From assembly GCA_002490835.1 (NCBI GenBank), contig DKUU01000021.1:62001-126000 (forward strand): a DNA stretch of 64,000 nt, written 5' to 3'. The position numbers and the translations under genes are program-made. This document shows positions 32,749 through 41,413 of this stretch, piece by piece. Source of the DNA: Lachnospiraceae bacterium UBA7196 (GTDB taxonomy: Bacteria; Bacillota; Clostridia; Lachnospirales; Lachnospiraceae). The first letter of the stretch is position 1. Every line of letters begins with the position of its first letter. Under the pieces are notes generated by a model that saw only the letters and a program-made list of their open reading frames with translations, did no database searches and was not told where the DNA came from.

Positions 32749-35019
32749 TTACATCATACCAAGCCTAATCTGATAAAAAATGTACTTTCCTTTCTTCTTT
32801 TTGCGCAAAATGCAAATCAGCTCTTCCTCTTTCTCACGGCACACTTTCAATTCCTGCTCTCCCGCTTCCCTCGTCCCATACAGGATACTTTCATAAGTTT
32901 CGATAAACGCAGTCGGAATCTTTTGTTCCTCATCCTCTTTTCGGATACGCTTAAGCAGCTCCTGATAGGTTTCAAAATCTTCTCTTTCATAGCCGATCAT
33001 CGATAAAATCTGCAGATTACGCGATACGGCACGCCTGTATTTTTCTGCTATACTTCTTCTTTTTTCGCGATACCGCTCGGCCAGTCTGTCTATTAAAAGC
33101 AGGAGCGCTCCCGTCATGCAAAAAAGCGCCGCACACATGGCGATCAATAGTGCCGTTTTTCGCATTTCCTCTATTTTTTCTCTTCTTTTTGCCTCCTCCG
33201 CTTCTTCCATCTGTTCCTCAAAGGTCACGTCCTCATCCACTTCTGCTTTTGTTTCTGCCGGCTGTTTTGTTTCTGCAGCACTGTCTTTTTTCTTCCTGCT
33301 TTCCTTTTCTGCCATATAACGCCTTACGTCATATCCCGGCGTCGGCTCAAAAGGGATCCAGCCTTTGCTCTCCACATACACTTCCGGCCACGCGTGCGCC
33401 ATATTGGAATAAACCTCAGTCTCCTCTCCATACTGCATCGGGACACAGAACCCCTGCACATATCTCGCGGGAAATCCCTCTGCTCTTGCAAGCAGTACAA
33501 AGGCCGTCGCATAATGAGAACAAAACCCTTCCTGTCCCTTCGTCAGAAAATAGTTCAAAAACGCTTGCCCGTCCGTCACATCCGCCGGCAGCCCGACCGC
33601 TTCGGTATTGTATTTCATATCCGCCAGCGCTTCCTCGATACAAAACAGTCGATCCGTGTCATTGTCCGCATCTTTCGTAACCGCCGCAAGCCATTCTTCC
33701 GTTTCCGGAAGCAATGGCATTTCCCGCAGATAACGCCTCCTCACATTTTCCCTGTATTCATCAAACGCCGCGGATGAGATTTTTTCTTTTGCATATTGCT
33801 TTACCGTGCTCTTCCATAAACCTGTATCCTCCTGCAAGTCACTTCGCAGGAAATCCCGCATCGCTTCCCTTCCCATATTCACCCGGCAATAGCGAAAGGT
33901 ATAGGTCGTACCATACCCTGCCTTTTTCTCAAACACAAGATCCGCACCGCTTTGCCGATATCCTGAAACTGTCTCTATGTCCCAGGTCTTAGCAGGCGTC
34001 AGGAGATAATTGGTATGAAAATTCCGATATTTTGCTTTGACCTGAACACCGGAATAATAAATTGGATGTACCGGATCATTTTGCCCATACCTTGCCAGCG
34101 CATACACCGTCTCTACGGTATCAAACACGCTCTCCTGCGCATCAGCTTTTACTGTGCTTTTCCACTCCCGCCCGTCAAATGTGTCAAAAATCTTCCCGCT
34201 AAGATACAGCGACGGTTTCTTCCCCGGCGCCGTCCCGATTGTCATAAGATTTTTATTGTCTGTATCAAGATTGGAAAAAAGCGCCGCCTTTTCAGAAAAA
34301 CCGCTGATTGCCCCATCCAGATCTTCCTGATTTTTGGCCGCGAAATAATCCATGTAGATGGTGATCTTCTCTTCCGCCCGCAGGCAGATGTCTTTGAACC
34401 ATTGCCAGCTGTAAGGGGTTTTTGGCGCGGGCATCAGTAAGAGAATGCCAAAATAGAAGCCCAAAAACGGCATGACCCACATGAGATATGCCTGAGAATT
34501 TTCCCGTCCTTTCCTTCCGCCGCTTTGCCGAATATACTCCGTAAGCGTCATGACAAGATATATGGTCTGACACCAAACGCTCATTTTGGGAATGTGCCAT
34601 TCGGTAAACAGAGAATAAAACAGGAAAGCGCACAAAAAAGCAGCACTGATGATTTTCACAGAAAAATATTTTTCGGCTAAATGCTGCAAACCGCAGACGG
34701 CAGCTGCCAAAACAACGGTCCACAGGAATCGGTTCTCTGCAAACAGCCATACCGCCATCTTTTCTTTGCCCAGCAGGACAGATAAAAAGACACAAACCGG
34801 CACGCAAATCAAAATCGCATAAATTCGTTGTCTTTTATTCAATTCCCCGATACACAAAAACACTGCGATCATACAGAATAAAACCGCAAAATGCTTCCCC
34901 GCACCGCCTGCCATTCCGAAAAAGTCCGGAAAATACAGGATCACCGCACATGAAAAAGAGACTGTGCCAAACAGTCGGTATAAAAAAGTAAGGACTGTCT
35001 CATTGCCTCTTTTCATCAC
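32749..35019 (-). CDS. Membrane transglutaminase-like protein (TgpA/DUF4129-type)
   Basis: A 756-residue membrane protein: six or so N-terminal helices (about 10-195), an extracytoplasmic region with a transglutaminase core, then a charged Lys/Glu stretch, one helix at about 632-655 and a cytoplasmic C-terminal domain. The catalytic triad is visible as Cys500 (EGFCSHYA), His542 (AHAWPE) and an acidic residue in WIPFEPTPG (Glu558). Family proteins occur with MoxR and DUF58 partners, as here, and are thought to act on envelope proteins; direct activity is rarely shown. It overlaps the DUF58 gene by four bases. Confidence 0.88.
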   Translation of the reverse strand: MMKRGNETVLTFLYRLFGTVSFSCAVILYFPDFFGMAGGAGKHFAVLFCMIAVFLCIGELNKRQRIYAILICVPVCVFLSVLLGKEKMAVWLFAENRFLWTVVLAAAVCGLQHLAEKYFSVKIISAAFLCAFLFYSLFTEWHIPKMSVWCQTIYLVMTLTEYIRQSGGRKGRENSQAYLMWVMPFLGFYFGILLLMPAPKTPYSWQWFKDICLRAEEKITIYMDYFAAKNQEDLDGAISGFSEKAALFSNLDTDNKNLMTIGTAPGKKPSLYLSGKIFDTFDGREWKSTVKADAQESVFDTVETVYALARYGQNDPVHPIYYSGVQVKAKYRNFHTNYLLTPAKTWDIETVSGYRQSGADLVFEKKAGYGTTYTFRYCRVNMGREAMRDFLRSDLQEDTGLWKSTVKQYAKEKISSAAFDEYRENVRRRYLREMPLLPETEEWLAAVTKDADNDTDRLFCIEEALADMKYNTEAVGLPADVTDGQAFLNYFLTKGQEGFCSHYATAFVLLARAEGFPARYVQGFCVPMQYGEETEVYSNMAHAWPEVYVESKGWIPFEPTPGYDVRRYMAEKESRKKKDSAAETKQPAETKAEVDEDVTFEEQMEEAEEAKRREKIEEMRKTALLIAMCAALFCMTGALLLLIDRLAERYREKRRSIAEKYRRAVSRNLQILSMIGYEREDFETYQELLKRIRKEDEEQKIPTAFIETYESILYGTREAGEQELKVCREKEEELICILRKKKKGKYIFYQIRLGMM

Positions 35020-36215
35020 AACATCTCCTCCAGTTTATCCTGCGGCGTGATTCTAAAGATCCTCCTGTTTTCATCGCTCATGGCGCACAAATCTTCGATC
35101 CTTTCTTCGGTGATCACATAAAAGACGACGATCACACCGTTTTGTGAAATTTTCTTCGTCATTTCCAGAATTTCAAGATCCATTTCTTGCAGGACAAAAA
35201 AAGCCACCTGCTTATGAAACGCCTCGCCTCTGTCCAAAATACGACAGATCCCCTGCTTCCAATCTTCCGCCTGATCAAAGACCAATTCCCTGATCTGTTC
35301 GTAAAAATCACCGAAATCGCCGATCCCGTTTAAGCGGTCTTTCCCAAAAGTATCCCGGCCGCAGCGCAGACTGACAGGTATGTTTTTTTCACAAAGAAAC
35401 AGGGCGAGCGACAGTACGGTTTCCAACAGGCGGTTCTCTAAGGGAAGAAACATCTCCGGCTTTTCATCATATCTTTTCGTATCATAATAAAGAAGCACGC
35501 CTTCCTTTTCCTCACCGATCAGCCTCCTCGACATGAGCTTCTGCTCTCTGGCTGTTGCCTTCCAGTGAATCTGTTTGAGCGCGTCCCCGTTCACATACTC
35601 TCTCGTAACAATGTCCTGCTGCGCAGCCTGCTTTAACACCTCTCTTTGCACCATGGCGCTTACATTCGCAATACTCCTGATTTCACGGATCCTGATCAGT
35701 TTAGGCGCAACGATCACCTTCTGGATGCCCTTTGCCGCGCAGCGCACGCGAAACAGTCTCAAAAAATCCGATATGGTAACTTCTTTGATCCCAACCTCAT
35801 ACTCTCCTCTGTATCTGCATACAAAAGAGGTTTCATAACGGTACTTTTCTCCCGGCAGCAGCTCATATTCCATTTTCTCCGGCAGTTCTTCCACATAAGA
35901 AAAGTCGGAATAAAAAGAAATACCGATCGAGGCAAAGGCAAACCTGTCCTCGTTTTGCAGCACAAAATAATAGGGCACGGACTGGCCGCTCACAATATTT
36001 CTGCTCCCGATCTCCTGATAGATCTTATAGCGAAGCCGTACGCAAAAGATATACAGGAGCAAAAGAAACGGCAAAAAAGTAAGGGCGAAAAAGATACCGT
36101 AGCTTACCGTTCCCCCGTAAAAACTGATCACTACCAATGATAAAAGCCATAAAACACCGTAAACAGCCCTTCTCATCCTCATGCAGATACCCTGCTCCTT
36201 TCTTAGCCCGCGCAT
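35016..36215 (-). CDS. DUF58 domain protein (vWA-related, MoxR partner)
   Basis: A 399-residue protein with two N-terminal membrane helices (about 17-60), a beta-rich region, and the DUF58 block with DALKQIHWKATAREQKLMSR (near residues 210-230), the family hallmark. The C-terminal part resembles a degenerate von Willebrand A fold. DUF58 proteins associate with MoxR AAA+ ATPases as assembly or activation factors. The gene lies between MoxR (18-base gap) and the transglutaminase-like gene (four-base overlap). The ATG at 36,215 has AAAGGA nine bases upstream; a start at an internal Met near residue 12 is possible. Confidence 0.88.
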   Translation of the reverse strand: MRGLRKEQGICMRMRRAVYGVLWLLSLVVISFYGGTVSYGIFFALTFLPFLLLLYIFCVRLRYKIYQEIGSRNIVSGQSVPYYFVLQNEDRFAFASIGISFYSDFSYVEELPEKMEYELLPGEKYRYETSFVCRYRGEYEVGIKEVTISDFLRLFRVRCAAKGIQKVIVAPKLIRIREIRSIANVSAMVQREVLKQAAQQDIVTREYVNGDALKQIHWKATAREQKLMSRRLIGEEKEGVLLYYDTKRYDEKPEMFLPLENRLLETVLSLALFLCEKNIPVSLRCGRDTFGKDRLNGIGDFGDFYEQIRELVFDQAEDWKQGICRILDRGEAFHKQVAFFVLQEMDLEILEMTKKISQNGVIVVFYVITEERIEDLCAMSDENRRIFRITPQDKLEEML

Positions 36216-36233
36216 TTGACCGTATCCTTTATT

Positions 36234-37166
36234 CTACGCAGGTATCTTCGCTTTGACGATCAGACTGCTTAATATCTTCTCCGCATCTTCCTTTTCGATC
36301 TCCGCCTTTGACGACAGGCTCAATCTGTGAAGCAAAACCTGCATGGCGATGGCTTTGATATCATCCGGCTTCACATAATCCCTGCCATCCAAAAAAGCTT
36401 TTGCCCGCGATGCCCTGACAAGCGCTAACATGGCCCGCGGGCTGGCTCCGATCACAAACCTTTTTTCTTCTCTTGTCAGATTGACGATATCCTCGATATA
36501 GCCAAGCACAGTGTCTTTTACCGTCACTTCCGCCGCCTTTTTTCTGATTTCTAACAGGCTTTGCGCATCACACACGGAACGGACCTTGGAAATCTCTTTT
36601 CCGGCGAGAAAGTCTGAGGCCATTTTGATTTCCTGCTCTCTGTCCGGATAGCCGATCGACAGTTTCATCATGAATCGGTCCATCTGCGCCTCCGGCAGCG
36701 GATACGTCCCCAGATATTCTACCGGATTCTGCGTCGCGATCACCATAAAAGGCTGTGGCAGCGGATACACCACCCCATCCACCGTCACCTGATTTTCCGA
36801 CATTGCCTCTAACAGGCTTGCCTGTGTCTTTGGGGATGTCCTGTTGATCTCGTCCGCCAACAGGATCTGATTCATCACTGCCCCCGGCCGATATTCAAAC
36901 TCTCCGGTTTTCATATTATATATAGAGACGCCCGTTACATCTCCGGGCAGGGTGTCCGGCGTGAACTGTATCCTGCCAAAGCTGCATTCGATCACCTGCG
37001 CAAAACACTTCGCCAGCGTGGTCTTCCCGATACCGGGCACATCTTCCAGCAAAACATGACCGCCTGCCAAAAGACAGATCAGTATGTTTTCCACTACCTC
37101 TTCTTTTCCCACAAAAAAATCATTGATGGAATTTTTGATTTCATTTGCTTTCTCGTACTGCCACAT
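36234..37166 (-). CDS. MoxR-family AAA+ ATPase
   Basis: A 310-residue MoxR ATPase. Walker A is EDVPGIGKTTLAK, Walker B is ILLADEINRTSPKTQ, sensor 1 is VIATQNPVEYLGTYPLPEAQ and the arginine finger region QMDRFMMK follows, all standard for MoxR. These ATPases act as chaperones that help mature partner proteins with vWA or DUF58 domains. The ATG at 37,166 has AAGGAG eight bases upstream; the longer frame reaching 37,247 has no ribosome site. It heads the MoxR-DUF58-transglutaminase operon. An IS30-type element is inserted about 100 bases upstream. Confidence 0.95.
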   Translation of the reverse strand: MWQYEKANEIKNSINDFFVGKEEVVENILICLLAGGHVLLEDVPGIGKTTLAKCFAQVIECSFGRIQFTPDTLPGDVTGVSIYNMKTGEFEYRPGAVMNQILLADEINRTSPKTQASLLEAMSENQVTVDGVVYPLPQPFMVIATQNPVEYLGTYPLPEAQMDRFMMKLSIGYPDREQEIKMASDFLAGKEISKVRSVCDAQSLLEIRKKAAEVTVKDTVLGYIEDIVNLTREEKRFVIGASPRAMLALVRASRAKAFLDGRDYVKPDDIKAIAMQVLLHRLSLSSKAEIEKEDAEKILSSLIVKAKIPA

Positions 37167-37269
37167 AGCGCGCTCCTTATCTTTTTTGTCACTGGTGCAT
37201 CTGATCCCATTTATTGTATCACAGCGGCATATAAAATGCCATTCCATGAAGATATCTCTTCTAATAAAG

Positions 37270-38969
37270 GAAAATTAAAATTTTAAATTCCACTCCCTTA
37301 TTATACAGTAGAATTTACCTCTGCATAAGTGGAGTTTACTCTTTCACATATCAGTGGTATACTCTCCATGCCCTCCTGACAGCAGTAGAAGGAGGTTCCC
37401 CATGAGCAGATACATACCCGGCAATCAGAAACACCTTACCCTTGATGACCGCAGATATATTGAACGTTCCTTAAATCAGGGTCTCTCTTTCAAAGAGACC
37501 GCTAAGTACCTGTGCAAAGACCCTACCACCATCTCCAAAGAAGTCAGGGCTCACCGGCTCAGTGACTGGTACCATAAAGGCACTTTCTATAACGCCCACA
37601 ACTTCTGCATCCACCGCTACCGCTGCAGGAAGACCAATGTATGCCGTAAGATCATCCTCTGCGACGTGAAATGCGCTTCCTGTCCTACCTGTAACCAGAC
37701 CTGCCCTGACTTTGTAAGGGAACGCTGTGTCCGCCTCGATAAGGCACCTTATGTCTGCAACGGATGCACCAAAGCCATCAACCACTGTACCATCGCCCAT
37801 AAATACCGCTACGATGCGAAGTTTGCCGACAGGAAGTACCGGGAACTCCTTTCAGATTCCCGTTCCGGTATCAGCATGACAAAACATGAACTGCGGCACA
37901 AGGATATGGTCATCTCCCCGCTGATCTCTCAGGGGCAGTCCCCTTACCAGATCATCACGAACCATCCGGAACTGGATATGTCCGTCAGGACTCTTTATAC
38001 CTATCTGGATGACGGTCTTTTTACTGCAAGGAATATCGACCTTAAGCGGAAAGTGAAGTTCAAGCCCCGTAAATGCCACAATACACGGATCAAAGACCGC
38101 ACTGTATTCTAAGGAAGGATGTATGCTGACTTTCAGGCACTGTCCCCTGACCACTGGACGGAGATGGATACCGTTCACTCCTCAAATGAGTCAAAAAAGG
38201 TACTCCTGACTTTCTTTTTAAAACGGGAAAAACTCTTTCTTGCTTTCCTGATGAACCGCTGTACAAAAGGCGCTGTCCGTGCCGTATTCGACCGTCTGGA
38301 AAAGAAGCTTGGCACTTATGATTTCCTGTGCCTTTTTCATACCCTCCTGACGGACAGGGGCTCTGAGTTCGGTGACCCTGACGTGCTGGAGGCAGGCATA
38401 AACGGCATAGAAAGGACTAACATCTATTACTGTGACCCCATGCGCAGCGGTCAGAAGGGCGGCGTTGAAAATGCCCATACCATGCTCCGCATGGTACTGC
38501 CTAAAGGCACAAGTTTTGAATTCCTTACCCAGTGGGATGTGAACCTGATCGTAAACCATATCAATTCCACCCCGCGGGAGAGCCTTTCGGGAAAGACACC
38601 CTATGCTGCTGCACTGGAAATATACGGTGAAGATGTCCTGAAAGCACTTCAGCTTAGGCCGGTCGACCCTGATGAAGTCAACCTGACGCCTAAGCTGATC
38701 AAATATAACCGTTAACAATCTTACAAAACCTGCTGTCAGGATGGAATTCAGACTTTCACATTTTTATCATGCTGCCGGTGGAATTTAGTCCGACACACTA
38801 ACTCTCCGGCGGTCTGTTTTCTATACCCCAAAATCAGATATTTTGTAAGAAGTTGTCTTGATTATAACAGAAACCCGATATTTTGGCTCCAATAAATCCT
38901 GAATTTCCTATAAATTTTAAAGTATAGTGGAATTTACTTCTGCACTGGAATTTAAAATTTCAAGTCAGC
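37270..38969 (+). mobile_element. IS30-family insertion sequence with 14-bp flanking duplication
   Basis: The element is bounded by a 14-bp direct repeat, CTCTTCTAATAAAG, at 37,256-37,269 and 38,970-38,983. Near each end is the inverted repeat AAATTTTAAATTCCA (37,278-37,292 and, inverted, 38,946-38,960). Sub-terminal copies of TGGAATTTA-like sequence occur on both sides. It carries one transposase gene, broken by a stop codon. The perfect flanking repeat indicates a simple insertion not followed by rearrangement. The non-coding right part (38,716-38,969) holds only end sequences. Confidence 0.85.
37402..38715 (+). pseudogene. IS30-family transposase interrupted by an in-frame TAA
   Basis: The reading frame gives an N-terminal part (37,402-38,112, helix-turn-helix region: LTLDDRRYIERSL, PTTISKEVR, plus a Cys-rich stretch) and a C-terminal part (38,119-38,715) with the catalytic acids: Asp in EMDTVHSS, Asp in LLTDRGSEF and Glu in KGGVENAH. 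Both parts are in the same frame and are separated by a single TAA at 38,110-38,112 followed by two codons. IS30 enzymes are single proteins with no programmed frameshift, so this is a nonsense mutation. A readthrough product or reinitiation at the GGAAGGATG just after the stop is possible but would lack the DNA-binding part. The start is the ATG at 37,402 behind AGAAGGAGG. Confidence 0.9.
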
Positions 38970-39297
38970 CTCTTCTAATAAAGCAAGCGAAAAAACAGCA
39001 ATTGGCAGTTGACATTTTCCTGACAGACGTCAAGAATAATAGTAAATACAGCAAATGACCAAATGCCCAACCCCCGTAAATCTCAGCACTGCAACCGTCA
39101 GTTGACAAAGTTCCAAGCCGCCTGTATGGATAATCGCAAAGACTTTTCCTATAATCGAATCAATCAAGAGATGTCGGCATAAGGAAATCTATGCTTGCAA
39201 TCAGCATTGACACAGATTGAGAAATAGTCCGACAGAAGAATTACAGAAAAATAGAAAAGAAAGGATGCGCAAAAGCAGCGCAGAAATGGAGAAAGCT
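38970..39297. other. Intergenic stretch between the IS element and the XRE gene
   Basis: It begins with the right target duplication. CAGTTGACA occurs twice (about 39,006 and 39,100), the second being the -35 of a promoter candidate. No other gene, tRNA or terminator is seen. Confidence 0.5.
39102..39130 (+). promoter_or_regulatory. Possible promoter of the XRE pentad-repeat gene
   Basis: A consensus TTGACA (39,102-39,107), a 17-base spacer and TATGGA (39,125-39,130), about 168 bases before the start codon. The long leader lowers confidence. Confidence 0.4.
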
Positions 39298-40113
39298 ATG
39301 ACGCTTGGAGAAAAGATTTACAGATTAAGAACAGAACAGGGGCTTTCACAGGAAACCTTCGGGGAAAGGCTGGGTGTATCGAGGCAGTCGGTGTCAAAAT
39401 GGGAAACGGACCAATCCGTCCCCGAACTGGATAAGATCGTAGCGATCAGCGAATTTTTCGGGGTCAGCACGGATCAGCTTCTAAAAGAAACAGAAACCGT
39501 TTTAGGAGCATCGGTAACTGCGCAGGATACAGCCAAAGAAACATCCTCAGAAGACGGTTTTTTTCGGGTAGAATACCGCCTCGGACGCAGGCTTCACTAT
39601 GAATACAAGAGCAAAAAAACGGTCGGCAGTCTGCCTCTTGTGCATATCAATCTGGGAGTAGGGCGCCGGGCAAAGGGCGTGATTGCCATCGGCATGGTCG
39701 CGCAGGGCTGGTTTGCCCTTGGTCTGGCGGCAATGGGCGGCTTTTCGATCGGCATTGTCTCTCTGGGACTGCTCTCCCTTGCCACGATTTCCTTCGGCCT
39801 GATTGCGCTTGGCAGCTTCGCCTTCGGCGTGATCAGCATGGGCGCTGTCGCAGTTGGAATCTTTTCAATGGGCGCTTTGACTTTCGGAGAATTTGCCTTC
39901 GGCGCCTCGGCGCACGGCGCGCAGGTGGCGATCGGGGATGTGGCAAGCGGCAAAATAGCGCTGGGCTATTCCCATGCAACGGGCACTTACACGCAGATCA
40001 CCAACAGACAGCCCTTTGACTATGAGGCCGCCTGCCGCGCGATCGATGCGCACGTATCGTCAAACTGGCTCTTTTTCAAGACTTGGGCGAAGGGGATGAT
40101 CCAGTGGTTTTAG
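39298..40113 (+). CDS. XRE helix-turn-helix protein with a hydrophobic pentad-repeat domain
   Basis: A 271-residue protein. Residues 1-60 are a clear XRE DNA-binding domain (LRTEQGLSQETFGERLGVSR, then SVSKWETDQSVPELDKI). After a linker come about 14 consecutive pentads of the form [FILV][AS][LIMFV]G-x (for example IALGS FAFGV ISMGA VAVGI), about residues 140-215, ending in a hydrophilic tail. The five-residue period recalls pentapeptide-repeat beta-solenoids, though with Gly where those have a polar residue; a membrane-embedded glycine-zipper bundle is the alternative. I chose the ATG at 39,298 for its GGAG six bases upstream. Function unknown. Its 3' end overlaps the convergent permease gene by 38 bases. 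Confidence 0.75.
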   Translation: MTLGEKIYRLRTEQGLSQETFGERLGVSRQSVSKWETDQSVPELDKIVAISEFFGVSTDQLLKETETVLGASVTAQDTAKETSSEDGFFRVEYRLGRRLHYEYKSKKTVGSLPLVHINLGVGRRAKGVIAIGMVAQGWFALGLAAMGGFSIGIVSLGLLSLATISFGLIALGSFAFGVISMGAVAVGIFSMGALTFGEFAFGASAHGAQVAIGDVASGKIALGYSHATGTYTQITNRQPFDYEAACRAIDAHVSSNWLFFKTWAKGMIQWF

Positions 40114-41413
40114 ACCTGCTCATAACGCTCACCATGCCAAAATAGCATAGATAAAATAGCAGGATGCAAACCCAAAATTCAGCGCCTGCTGTAAGCAGTA
40201 TATGACGCATACTATTGGGCAGTAAGCGGTTCATTTTACTATTTAGCAGCGGTATGCTGCATACAATGACCAAAGCGGTCATTATCATCGGGGAAGTCAG
40301 CCGGATCGCGATCTGCCACCTGATAAGCTTTGTGATCTGGCTGCCGCTTCTTCCCAGATAACGCATGATGATATCATCTTTTGCCTGCTGTCTGCTCTCT
40401 ATCATCTGCTGCAGCGAAAGGATGGAAAAATAAATGACCAGAAACACCATGCAGATACTAAGCTGTGCGGTCCCCATCCACTGCTTCGCCGTCCGGTCAA
40501 AGCCCGAAAACGCCGGATGCAGCATCAGCCTGCCGGTACTATACGAGCAGGCGGAAAACAGCAGGCAGATGCAAAAAACCGTGTTGGTCACAGCGGCAGT
40601 CCTAAAATGGGAAGTGCTATTGGCAATGATATATAATCTGTCTTTTTGATAAATGCTGACCGCCTTCCTTTTTCTGAGCGCATAGAAACAGCCAAACACC
40701 CATTGATAAAAGGCAAGAATAGATAATAACAACGGAATCGCGACAATAGATACAAAATAGACTGACCAATCCGGCGGCAAAAAGACAATCCCGCATACCA
40801 GACCCAAAAAACACGAAAAACACAGAAAAAAGCACAGGCCCCATCTTTGATACTCCCCTGCATCTTGCGCACTCTGGCTGTGCCGCCTTTCATTCATCAA
40901 CTCTCTGATTTGCAGCTTACGCAGACGCTTCTTAAGCCGCAGGCAGCAAATGATCTCCATCAGGCCAAAGCATAAAAACGCCGCGGACACACTTTTTCCG
41001 TAAAGGACTGCGTCCGGTTTCATCACCTCTAAGGGCTGACCAAGGCTCCAAAGCCCATAAGCCGCGAAGCCGATGCCCGTTCCCGCCGCGAAACAGCAAA
41101 GACCGATCAAAAAGACTTCACACAAAAACAGGCGGCTCAATCTCTCTTTTTCCATCCCCAGCAGCAAATAGCTGGCAAATTCCTTTGCCCGCTGTCTCAG
41201 CATAAAATTATCCATATATCCGGCTAAGACGATCTGGATCACCGTGACCAGAAGCGGCAGGGATACCGTCTGAAAGCCCGCCGCATCCCCCTTTACCGCG
41301 ATACAGACAGACACCTCTATAACGGCTGTAAGAATCGTCATCGCGGCAATATACAAAAGATAATCGACAAAGGACCGCCCCGCATTACGGACCGTCAGTT
41401 TCAGGTACAGCAT
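40076..41413 (-). CDS. FtsX-like ABC transporter permease
   Basis: A 445-residue membrane protein with about eight to ten hydrophobic segments, first helix after RNAGRSFVDYLLYIAAMTILT, and the pattern of FtsX permeases without a large extracytoplasmic domain, similar in plan to small BceB-like or lantibiotic-immunity permeases. It overlaps the upstream XRE-ATPase gene by 29 bases, so the two are almost certainly made together. The MLRQRAKEFASYLLLGMEKERL segment around residue 70 resembles the cytoplasmic coupling region that contacts the ATPase. Substrate unknown. The 3' end overlaps the XRE pentad-repeat gene tail to tail. Confidence 0.8.
   Translation of the reverse strand: MLYLKLTVRNAGRSFVDYLLYIAAMTILTAVIEVSVCIAVKGDAAGFQTVSLPLLVTVIQIVLAGYMDNFMLRQRAKEFASYLLLGMEKERLSRLFLCEVFLIGLCCFAAGTGIGFAAYGLWSLGQPLEVMKPDAVLYGKSVSAAFLCFGLMEIICCLRLKKRLRKLQIRELMNERRHSQSAQDAGEYQRWGLCFFLCFSCFLGLVCGIVFLPPDWSVYFVSIVAIPLLLSILAFYQWVFGCFYALRKRKAVSIYQKDRLYIIANSTSHFRTAAVTNTVFCICLLFSACSYSTGRLMLHPAFSGFDRTAKQWMGTAQLSICMVFLVIYFSILSLQQMIESRQQAKDDIIMRYLGRSGSQITKLIRWQIAIRLTSPMIMTALVIVCSIPLLNSKMNRLLPNSMRHILLTAGAEFWVCILLFYLCYFGMVSVMSRSKTTGSSPSPKS

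Noticed and set aside
37402..38715. Two transposase frames as an orfA/orfB pair with programmed frameshift
   Set aside because: Both halves are in the same frame and are divided by one stop codon; IS30 enzymes are single proteins.
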